This document shows positions 15,660 to 22,302 of a DNA stretch of 22,712 bases, piece by piece (positions within the stretch are counted from its first letter, which is position 1; every line of letters starts with the position of its first letter). The stretch lies in the NCBI GenBank assembly GCA_015485375.1, contig WFTU01000106.1, forward strand, positions 1 through 22,712, in the 5' to 3' direction. Made by a program: the position numbers and the translations under genes. The notes below the pieces were generated by a model that searched no databases, had not been told where the DNA came from, and saw only the letters and a list, made by a program, of their open reading frames with translations. This stretch comes from Paracoccaceae bacterium. GTDB lineage: Bacteria > Pseudomonadota > Alphaproteobacteria > Rhodobacterales > Rhodobacteraceae.

Positions 15660-15803
15660 ATGCGATGGATTGTTGAAAACTGGCTGCTGGCTTTGCTGGT
15701 CGGGGGAGCGCTGGTCCTGCATTTCCTCTTGCATGGGCACGGCAGGCATAAAGGCGGGAGCGAACTCGAGAAGCAAAGGAAACCCGATGCCGAGAAGGAG
15801 TGA
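15660..15803 (+). CDS. 47-residue His-rich membrane peptide (DUF2933-like)
   Basis: This short gene starts at ATG 15660 with a strong ribosome site, AAAGGA (15647-15652), 7 bases upstream. It ends at TGA 15801-15803 and overlaps the next gene by 17 bases. The protein has one membrane helix (about residues 8-24, WLLALLVGGALVLHFLL) followed at once by HGHGRHKGG and a charged tail. The helix-then-His/Gly pattern resembles DUF2933, a small protein family often found with heavy-metal resistance genes; the match is by eye only. The His cluster could bind a metal at the membrane surface. It is the first gene of the FAD oxidoreductase - CFA synthase operon, directly downstream of the ECF-type promoter. 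Confidence 0.75.
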   Translation: MRWIVENWLLALLVGGALVLHFLLHGHGRHKGGSELEKQRKPDAEKE

Positions 15804-16986
15804 GACAACGATTGTCGGCGCTGGCCCTGCCGGACTGGCATGCGCGATCGTTCTTGCACAGGCGGGGCGGCGTGTGACGGTGCGCGAATGGCACAGCCGC
15901 GTCGGCCATCGTTTTCACGATGACTTTCAGGGGCTGGAAAACTGGTCGCGAGACGAGGATGTGCTGGAGGAGATTGCCAAGGCCGGTATCGCCAGTGACT
16001 TCGAATGGCATCCCGTTTCGGCTGGAACCGTATTCGATCCGTCCGGAAAACCTCATCAGGTGCAGGGTCGTCGCCCGTTGTTCTATCTGCTTCGGCGTGG
16101 ACCGGCTGAAGGGACGCTCGACGACGTGCTGTTGAAACAGGCGCTGGCTGCAGGTGTGGATGTGCGGTTCAACGATCGTGTGCGAAAGTTCGATGGTGCA
16201 GGGGTTCTGGCCGCCGGACCACGGCAGGTTGGCGTGATTGCGGCGGGATACGTATTCGAGACCGATATGGAGGATGGCGCGTGGCTGGCGCTCGGCCATG
16301 CCCTCGCGCCGGGCGGGTATGCCTACCTGCTGGTGCAGGGCGGGCGGGGCACGGTTGCCAGTTGCATGTTCACCGGGTTTCACGATCAGGCGAAACACGT
16401 CGCCGCGACGGTTGCATTCTTTCGTACCAATGCGGGACTCGACATGCGAGACTCGCGCACCTTTGGTGGATATGGTAATATTCGAGTGCCTGCCGCCGCC
16501 ATGCAGGGGGGACATCCGGTGATTGGCGAGCAGGCCGGGTTTCAGGATATGCTGGCGGGGTTCGGAATCCGCTATGCCATCCGTTCGGGTGTGCTGGCCG
16601 CGCAAAGTATCCTTGACGATGGCGATTATACCGCCCGCTGGCAGGCCGAGATCGGTCCGTGGCTGAAGGCCGGAGTCGTTAACCGGCTGGTCTTCAGTCA
16701 GGCCGGCGAGCCGGGGATGAAGCTGGCGATTTCCCGACTGGCAAGAAGCGATGCCGACCGGTTGTTGAAACGAGCTTATGGCCCGTCGCCGTTGAAATCT
16801 ATCCTGCTGCCGTTTGCGCGCCGGCACTATCGCGCGCAGCTGGCCGACCCGGGCTGTGGTTCCGCGGATTGCGACTGTGTCTGGTGCAGGCATGGCGAAC
16901 ACCGCAAGGCGGCGCGACCTGACGGGAGCAGGATCAGGCTTCGGGCCGGACGCAAAACCGAAATTTGTTACAGGAGCATGCCATGA
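15787..16986 (+). CDS. FAD/NAD(P)-binding oxidoreductase with Cys-rich tail
   Basis: This is a 399-residue flavoprotein. The N-terminal TTIVGAGPAGLACAIVLAQAG is a clear FAD-binding Rossmann motif, and the overall layout is like geranylgeranyl-reductase-type or squalene-epoxidase-type lipid oxidoreductases, with a second nucleotide-contact region near GGHPVIGEQAGFQDMLAGFG. The C-terminus carries CGSADCDCVWC followed by RHGEH (about 356-371), a likely metal-binding or Fe-S-like cluster unusual for this fold. I place the start at 15787 (AAAGGAAAC upstream), not at the longer in-frame ATG at 15652, which lies in the small peptide gene. Its stop TGA overlaps the start of the CFA-type gene (ATGA, 16983-16986), so the two enzymes are probably made in step and act on the same lipid. 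Confidence 0.85.
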   Translation: MPRRSETTIVGAGPAGLACAIVLAQAGRRVTVREWHSRVGHRFHDDFQGLENWSRDEDVLEEIAKAGIASDFEWHPVSAGTVFDPSGKPHQVQGRRPLFYLLRRGPAEGTLDDVLLKQALAAGVDVRFNDRVRKFDGAGVLAAGPRQVGVIAAGYVFETDMEDGAWLALGHALAPGGYAYLLVQGGRGTVASCMFTGFHDQAKHVAATVAFFRTNAGLDMRDSRTFGGYGNIRVPAAAMQGGHPVIGEQAGFQDMLAGFGIRYAIRSGVLAAQSILDDGDYTARWQAEIGPWLKAGVVNRLVFSQAGEPGMKLAISRLARSDADRLLKRAYGPSPLKSILLPFARRHYRAQLADPGCGSADCDCVWCRHGEHRKAARPDGSRIRLRAGRKTEICYRSMP

Positions 16987-18269
16987 CAAAATTCTATGAC
17001 ACGGGCTCTGTGCAGCCCTTCCTCTTTCCGCGCAGGCTGTATCTGTTCCGATGGCTGCTGGAGCGGGGGTTGAGCAAATTTATCCGTCAGGGAACGCTGC
17101 AGTTGCGTTTTCCGGACGGGACGGTCCGGCGTTTCGGGCAAGGCGAGCCGGACATCGCGATCGCGATACGGGACTGGGCCAGCGTGCGCCGTATTGTTTT
17201 GAACCCCGATCTGGCCATTGGCGAAGCCTGGATGGATGGAACCCTGACCGTCGAACGCGGAGACATCTACGGGTTCCTCGAACTCTGCCTTTCCAACGCC
17301 GAAGTCATAAACGGTCATTGGTTGCGCCGGTTCCGTCAACGGTTGCGGCGTATGGTGCGCCCGCTGCTGATGCGCAATTCCATCAGTACCGCCCGCCGAA
17401 ACGTTGCGCATCATTATGATCTGAGCGACGATCTTTACGATCTGTTTCTCGATGCCGAGCGCCAGTATTCTTGCGCCTACTACCGGACACCGGATGATAG
17501 CCTCGAAGAGGCGCAGGCGAACAAGATGCGCCATATTGCGGCCAAGCTCCGGCTGTCGCGAGGGCAGAAACTGCTCGATATCGGCTCGGGCTGGGGCGGG
17601 CTGGGATTATATCTGGCGCGCGAGTCGGGTGTTGATGTTACGGGGTTGACGCTTTCGGTCGAACAGCAGCGCTACGCGGAGGCGCGCGCGATCCGCGAGG
17701 GGCTGTCCGACACGGCGCGTTTCGCGCTGCGGGACTACCGGCAGGAGCCGGACCGCTATGACCGGATCGTTTCCGTTGGCATGTTCGAACATGTCGGCGC
17801 CGGACATTACCGCGAATACTTCGCCAAGATATCCGCACTTTTGAAAGAGGACGGGGTCGCGGTGATCCACACTATTGGCACCGTTCGCGGACCGGGGGCT
17901 CCGCACCCGTGGATCCGCAAGTATATTTTCCCCGGGGGGTATATTCCCGCGCTTTCGGAAATCGTTCCGGAGATCGAGCGGAGCGGGCTGATGGTGACCG
18001 ACGTGGAAGTATTGCGCCTGCACTATGCCGAAACCCTGAAGGCGTGGCGCGCGCGCTTTATGGCACGCCGTGCCGACGTTGCGCGCCTCTATGACGAGCG
18101 TTTCTGCCGGATGTGGGAATTCTACCTTGCCGCCTGCGAGGTCGGGTTCCGCTACAACGGTCTGGTGGTCTTCCAGCTTCAACTGGCGCATCAGGTCGAT
18201 GCGTTGCCGCTGACCCGGAGCTATATCGAGGTGGAGGGTGCTGTGCCCGACCGCGACTACTCGCAATAG
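16983..18269 (+). CDS. cfa: Cyclopropane-fatty-acyl-phospholipid synthase family protein
   Basis: This is a 428-residue SAM-dependent methyltransferase that modifies double bonds of acyl chains in membrane phospholipids. The SAM site LLDIGSGWGGLGLYLA, the segment VGMFEHVGAGHYREYF with its conserved Glu and His, and the N-terminal region ARRNVAHHYDLSDDLYDLFLD all match the CFA synthase family. The length is slightly above E. coli Cfa. AGGAG lies just before the ATG at 16983, which overlaps the stop of the FAD protein. CFA-type enzymes paired with flavoproteins are known to make methyl-branched or furan fatty acids as well as cyclopropanes, so the exact product is open. The gene converges on the sigma factor gene and overlaps it by 13 bases. 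Confidence 0.93.
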   Translation: MTKFYDTGSVQPFLFPRRLYLFRWLLERGLSKFIRQGTLQLRFPDGTVRRFGQGEPDIAIAIRDWASVRRIVLNPDLAIGEAWMDGTLTVERGDIYGFLELCLSNAEVINGHWLRRFRQRLRRMVRPLLMRNSISTARRNVAHHYDLSDDLYDLFLDAERQYSCAYYRTPDDSLEEAQANKMRHIAAKLRLSRGQKLLDIGSGWGGLGLYLARESGVDVTGLTLSVEQQRYAEARAIREGLSDTARFALRDYRQEPDRYDRIVSVGMFEHVGAGHYREYFAKISALLKEDGVAVIHTIGTVRGPGAPHPWIRKYIFPGGYIPALSEIVPEIERSGLMVTDVEVLRLHYAETLKAWRARFMARRADVARLYDERFCRMWEFYLAACEVGFRYNGLVVFQLQLAHQVDALPLTRSYIEVEGAVPDRDYSQ

Positions 18270-18904
18270 CAGTCGTCGAAGCCGGTGGCGCAGCAGCCGC
18301 CGCAATTCGACTTGAGCGCCTTGAAAACCTCCTGTCGTGCGCGATGGAGGCGGACCCGTAGATTCTGGGGCTTGATTTCCAACTCTTTCCCCAGCGTTTC
18401 CCGCCGTTCGCCATGAATGTCGATCCGGGTCAGGATTTGCGCATAGTCACTCCGCAAACCGCCGATCAACGGCTTGATGCAGCCACAGTTGCGCTCAAAG
18501 GAGTCGTCTTCAACTATGTCGCGTCCGAGAACGGCCTGTTGTTCCGCATAGGTCGCCTCGTAGCGACGTCGGGTGGCTTCGCGGCGAAAATGATCCGCGA
18601 GCGCGGATTTGAGAACGACATAGAGCCATGCCACCACGCTGTCATTGTTGCGAAGCGGCGCACGGCGTTTCAGCACCCGCACGCAGAAATTTTGCAAGAT
18701 GTCATCCGCCAGGGCCTGATCCCCGACTTGCCGCAGAAGATACCGCCTGAATTCGGGGTAGTGTTCGCGCAATGCTTGCCTGATTGATGATCGGGAGCGT
18801 TCCGAAGGCTCCTCCGAGGCGTAAACAGGTGTGCGTTGAAGTCCGGACCCGTCGTCGGGGTCTGTATATTCGTTGTGCAACCCGGATTGCTGCGTATTGA
18901 TCAT
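18257..18904 (-). CDS. Cys-rich ECF RNA polymerase sigma factor
   Basis: This 215-residue sigma-70 family protein has a region 2 (FRRYLLRQVGDQALADDILQ, then VVAWLYVVLKSALADHFRRE) and a region 4 helix-turn-helix (RETLGKELEIKPQNLRVRLHRARQ). It has two Cys groups: RNCGC in the linker, and CGGCC...CYC at the extreme C-terminus. A similar arrangement is known in a proteobacterial ECF group with tails like CGxCxxHGCxDC. No anti-sigma gene is adjacent, so the cysteines may sense metal or redox state directly. I place the start at 18904, after a GGGGG site that overlaps the stop of the ATPase gene. It is the last gene of the ABC operon and may read the promoter at 15575-15602. Confidence 0.88.
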   Translation of the reverse strand: MINTQQSGLHNEYTDPDDGSGLQRTPVYASEEPSERSRSSIRQALREHYPEFRRYLLRQVGDQALADDILQNFCVRVLKRRAPLRNNDSVVAWLYVVLKSALADHFRREATRRRYEATYAEQQAVLGRDIVEDDSFERNCGCIKPLIGGLRSDYAQILTRIDIHGERRETLGKELEIKPQNLRVRLHRARQEVFKALKSNCGGCCATGFDDCYCE

Positions 18905-18915
18905 AGATATTCCCC

Positions 18916-19767
18916 CTATTGTTTCGCCATCTCGATGTATGTCTCGGGCGTGGCAACAAAACGCTCCTGACAACGTTGCGAGCAGAAGTGGTAACGCTCC
19001 TCGTCCCGATCGATAAATATCTCCGAAGTCCAACTGTCGATTGCCATGTTGCAAACGGGATCCCGCACCCATTCGTGGGCGTCCAGCTTGCGGTCGCGCA
19101 ATTGGCCATCTTCCAGCCACAGGATGCGATCGGCGACGTCCTCGACACGCCGGTCGTGTGTCACGATCAACACCGCGCGATCATCATCTCGTGCGATGTC
19201 GTGCAACAGCATCAGGACATTCTGACCGCTTTTGCTATCCAGATTACCGGTGGGTTCATCGGCAATGATCAGTTTTGGTTTGTTGATCAGTGCGCGCGCA
19301 ATTGCCACGCGCTGCTTCTCGCCACCCGAAAGCGTGCGGGGCAGGGCATTCCGCCGGTGCCCGAGCCCGAGTTTTTCCAGAATGTCATCGGCCCTTTGCG
19401 CGGCCGCTTTGACCCCGCCCGGGGCCAGATGGGCCGGAAACAACACGTTGTCGCGCACGTTCAGCGCATCAAGCAGATTGAATGACTGAAACACAAATCC
19501 GATGGTGCGCGCCCGCAAGGCCGACAACGCCCGCTCTCCAAGCGTTGAAATGTCGGTTCCGTCGATGGTCAGACTACCTTCGTCAGCGTGCAGGAGAGCC
19601 CCCAGAATAGAAACCAGTGTTGTTTTTCCCGATCCGGACGGACCGGTTATGGTGACCATTTCACCACGCCGGACCTCGATTGATACGCCGTCGACGGCGC
19701 GCACCGCAGTGTGACCCCTGCCAAATTTTTTGACCAAGTTCTCGGCATGTAGAATTGGTTCGGACAT
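18916..19767 (-). CDS. MacB/LolD-type ABC ATPase with C-terminal YHS domain
   Basis: This 283-residue protein carries a complete ABC ATPase (about 5-225): Walker A GPSGSGKTT (42-50), Q-loop VFQSFN, signature LSGGEKQR, Walker B LIIADEPTGNLDS and the switch His in VTHDRR. The Leu-rich features and the FtsX-type partners place it with the MacB/LolD subgroup. Beyond it (about 236-280) lies a YHS domain: DPVCNM, YHFCSQRCQERF, ATPETYI. YHS domains bind metal and occur in copper transporters and metal reductases. Finding one fused to this kind of ATPase is uncommon. I use ATG 19767, preceded by AGG; ATG 19779, which overlaps the permease stop, is the alternative. It energises the two neighbouring permeases. 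Confidence 0.92.
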   Translation of the reverse strand: MSEPILHAENLVKKFGRGHTAVRAVDGVSIEVRRGEMVTITGPSGSGKTTLVSILGALLHADEGSLTIDGTDISTLGERALSALRARTIGFVFQSFNLLDALNVRDNVLFPAHLAPGGVKAAAQRADDILEKLGLGHRRNALPRTLSGGEKQRVAIARALINKPKLIIADEPTGNLDSKSGQNVLMLLHDIARDDDRAVLIVTHDRRVEDVADRILWLEDGQLRDRKLDAHEWVRDPVCNMAIDSWTSEIFIDRDEERYHFCSQRCQERFVATPETYIEMAKQ

Positions 19768-19775
19768 TTCGGACC

Positions 19776-20885
19776 TCATTGATGAAAAGCGGAAACAGGG
19801 TCTACGGAGAGAACCCGGCGGACGGGAATGAAAGACGCAACAAGCGACACGATCAGAGCTGTTGAACCAGTGCGCAGCAGGGCATCGGAAGTTACCGCAA
19901 GGCTGATCTTGGGGACCAGAGCTTGCGTAACGGGTACCGCAAGATACACCACCGACACCGCTAGCGCGAAGGCCAGTAGCCCGATTGCAAGAGCCTGAAC
20001 CATGAGCGAGGCATAGATCGCTACGTCGCGCACTCCCAGCGCCTTCATAACGGCAAGCTCGCGTTCGCGCTCGCTAACGTGCGAGTAGACGATGAACCCG
20101 GTCAGCAGCACTGCCAGCGCCCCGCCAATCAGTGTCATCAGCCAGACGATATCGAGCCCCATCTGAACTGCTATGGAATAGTCACGCCCGGCAAAATCCT
20201 GGCGGGTCAGCGCGTTTACCTTTGCAACTTCGGCCCGAATCTTCTGCGCGAGCGCGCTGGCGTCGGTGCCGGGTTTTTCGTCTACCAGAAGGTAGCTTAC
20301 CAGGCCTTCCGACGACATGGTGTTTGCCAGATCGGCCAGCCTTACGAAAGTGATCGAGTTGGCCATCGAAAACGTGTCCGAGGAAAACCCTGCGATGGTG
20401 AAGTCGCGGCCCGCAATTTGCACCTTGTCACCGAGTTGCAGGCCTGCATCAGAGGCAAAAACATCCGGCACGATGGCTTCGCCAGAGCCCGGGATGCGTA
20501 CGCCCTCGGACATTGCCCAGGGCCCGGCGCGCGGGTCCCCGCCCTCGATCCCGACGATAAATGAAAACCAGTTGTTCCCGCCGGCCTCGATTACCGAATT
20601 CAGGTACAGGATCGGGGTCACCTTCCCGACTCCATCAACAGCTTCGACCTGCGCGATTTTGGAGCTGGCCAATAGCGAGGTGGTCATGTGCATGTTGCCA
20701 ACCCCGTCCTGCATAACCCAGACGTCGGCGTCTGTTTTGTTTATGAGGGCGACGATTTGCTCGGATTCGCCGGCGAATACGCCTTCGAAGAACAGCACAA
20801 GTGCGAAAGCACCGGCTACAGCGCCGACACTGGCAAGCAGTTGCTGCGGAGCGGAAAGCAGTTCTCTCAAGGTCCATTTCAACAT
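19776..20885 (-). CDS. FtsX-like ABC permease (second)
   Basis: This 369-residue inner-membrane protein has the MacB/FtsX layout: an N-terminal helix (LLASVGAVAGAFALVLFFEGVF), a periplasmic domain of about 200 residues, and three C-terminal helices with VSERERELAVMKALGVRD between the first two, a motif typical of FtsX-type permeases that contacts the ATPase. Such transporters extract or move molecules in the envelope, or transmit force, instead of importing solutes. I chose ATG 20885 with AAGGA upstream; an in-frame ATG at 20993 overlaps the upstream permease without support. It begins 5 bases after that gene ends, and its stop overlaps or abuts the start of the ATPase gene. Substrate unknown. 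Confidence 0.88.
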   Translation of the reverse strand: MLKWTLRELLSAPQQLLASVGAVAGAFALVLFFEGVFAGESEQIVALINKTDADVWVMQDGVGNMHMTTSLLASSKIAQVEAVDGVGKVTPILYLNSVIEAGGNNWFSFIVGIEGGDPRAGPWAMSEGVRIPGSGEAIVPDVFASDAGLQLGDKVQIAGRDFTIAGFSSDTFSMANSITFVRLADLANTMSSEGLVSYLLVDEKPGTDASALAQKIRAEVAKVNALTRQDFAGRDYSIAVQMGLDIVWLMTLIGGALAVLLTGFIVYSHVSERERELAVMKALGVRDVAIYASLMVQALAIGLLAFALAVSVVYLAVPVTQALVPKISLAVTSDALLRTGSTALIVSLVASFIPVRRVLSVDPVSAFHQ

Positions 20886-20890
20886 TTCAT

Positions 20891-22021
20891 CTATTCCTTG
20901 AAGGCCATGGCCGGTTCTAGCCGACGCAGGGCTCCCAGTGGAGCGAGAGCTCCAATAATTGCGAGAGCCACAGCGATGATAGCGGTGCGCCAAAGTCCGG
21001 TCGGGTCATTGGTTTGCATCAGGTAGACCGGGGACAGGTATTCAATCAGGTTCGCAATTCCTCCGGCCATCAGAATTCCCAGCGGAATTGCCAGCAGCAC
21101 CGCCCCGAGCGCTTCCGCAACCACACTGACCATCAGGCGGCGCGTCGTAAAACCGAGTGCCCGCAACACGCCCAGGCTTTGCTTGCGGCTGCGGACCGCA
21201 GCAAAGGAAAATAACCCGATTGCAAGCGCCCCGATTCCGTAGCTCAAACCCAGAAGAAGATTGAGGATAGGACCGAACATTTCGCGCCCGAGGTTCTCGT
21301 CATTGCGGGCCAGATCAATCGGAAGCAAGGCGTCGGTCTCCGGGATGTTGGCGTCTATTGTAGCCGCAACCTGCTCCGGATCGGCCCCCTCGGCGACATC
21401 GACCAAAAGAAAACTCAGTGATGACAAGGAAGACATGTCGGCGCCGACATTCGAGTCCGCATAGAAATCGAAAAACCCGTCGTAGGTGATAAACGCAAAC
21501 GGTGTGAATAGCGCGGCGGCGCCTTTGGCGATGCCGGTCACTGTGAAGTCATAGGCTGACAACCGCATTGTATCGCCCGGTTCGAGCCCGTATCTCTTGG
21601 CCAGAGACTTGTCGATGACGATCTCGCGGGATTTTTCGGGCGCGCGTCCGGAGATTATCTGTTGTGGTCCCCCCCGGGTCTCGTAAACCATCACGACGAT
21701 CGGCGACAAACGTCCCCGGGACTCATAGATCAGCGGCAGAGATGTCAGCGGCGCGGCAGCCTTGACGCCGGGCTGCGCCTCGACCTTTGCGCGTGTCTGC
21801 TGGGGCAGGAGCGAACGCGAAGCGATAAAACTGTTGATACCGGACTGTCCTACGATCACATCTCCGCCTCGCAGGACAACCGCGTCGCGCAGTTGCGTAT
21901 AGGTGCCGGACAGGAACCCTTCCAGAATCAGTATCTCCGCCAGAATTGCAGCGACGGCTACAATATTCAAAATTGTCCTTGCCGGGCTGAACAGGCCGTT
22001 TTTCCATGCAAGCTTCAACAT
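20891..22021 (-). CDS. FtsX-like ABC permease (first)
   Basis: This 376-residue protein has the same layout as its neighbour: an N-terminal helix (ARTILNIVAVAAILAEILILEGFLSG), a periplasmic domain and three C-terminal helices, with RSRKQSLGVLRALGFTTRRL matching the FtsX coupling motif. The periplasmic part contains GDVIVGQSG and GLEPGDTMRLSAYDFTVTGI, as in MacB-type core domains. The two permeases differ enough to suggest a heterodimer. The ATG at 22021 has GGGAG 8 bases upstream. It is the first gene of the operon and is preceded by the CueR-type promoter at 22120-22150, which links the transporter to metal, most likely copper. Confidence 0.88.
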   Translation of the reverse strand: MLKLAWKNGLFSPARTILNIVAVAAILAEILILEGFLSGTYTQLRDAVVLRGGDVIVGQSGINSFIASRSLLPQQTRAKVEAQPGVKAAAPLTSLPLIYESRGRLSPIVVMVYETRGGPQQIISGRAPEKSREIVIDKSLAKRYGLEPGDTMRLSAYDFTVTGIAKGAAALFTPFAFITYDGFFDFYADSNVGADMSSLSSLSFLLVDVAEGADPEQVAATIDANIPETDALLPIDLARNDENLGREMFGPILNLLLGLSYGIGALAIGLFSFAAVRSRKQSLGVLRALGFTTRRLMVSVVAEALGAVLLAIPLGILMAGGIANLIEYLSPVYLMQTNDPTGLWRTAIIAVALAIIGALAPLGALRRLEPAMAFKE

Positions 22022-22119
22022 GGCATGCTCCCGTTCGAGGGGCGCACACTATTCGGAAAGGGGTATACTGTGCCCTGCATTTGACCACATCCAGTTCGAT
22101 ATTTCTGCATCTGGTGGCA

Positions 22120-22150
22120 TCAATACACCCTCCACAAACTGGAAGGTCAA
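22120..22150 (-). promoter_or_regulatory. CueR/MerR-type promoter
   Basis: On the minus strand TTGACC (22145-22150) and TATTGA (22120-22125) are separated by 19 bases, the over-long spacer that defines MerR-family promoters. Within it the dyad ACCTTCC (22141-22147) - 7 bases - GGAGGGT (22127-22133) differs at one base from a perfect repeat. It is close to the E. coli CueR operator (ACCTTCC-N7-GGAAGGT at copA). It should drive the permease - permease - ATPase - sigma operon in response to copper or a related metal ion. No MerR-family gene is in the window. Confidence 0.75.
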
Positions 22151-22154
22151 CCTT

Positions 22155-22168
22155 TTGATCTGAATGAA
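22155..22168. promoter_or_regulatory. FNR-like box, one mismatch
   Basis: TTGAT-CTGA-ATGAA matches the FNR consensus TTGAT-N4-ATCAA with one wrong base. It lies just upstream of the -35 of the CueR-type promoter and faces the FNR-like regulator gene at 22303. A 9 of 10 match to a short consensus can occur by chance. Confidence 0.3.
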
Positions 22169-22302
22169 CAGGCAGGGAGCTCTCGGCTTCCTCATTGGAG
22201 CACAGGCACCCTCGGCAGTTCGAGGAGTCTTGAGGGGGGTAGCTTCCCGACAAGAGATTGCAGTTCGATATGGTTCGGGACATCCTGGGTGATGTCGCCA
22301 CC

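Noticed and set aside
15607..16989. 460-residue open frame on the minus strand
   Set aside because: It is antisense to the flavoprotein gene, lacks a ribosome site and has a low-complexity, Arg/His/Pro-rich composition typical of a shadow frame.
17607..18305. 232-residue open frame on the minus strand
   Set aside because: It is antisense to the CFA-type gene and overlaps the sigma gene end; composition is that of a shadow frame.
22049..22120. 23-residue reading frame on the minus strand with an apparent ribosome site (GGAGGG), like a leader peptide
   Set aside because: The apparent site is the right half of the MerR-type dyad and the ATG falls on the -10, so the transcript would start after its start codon.
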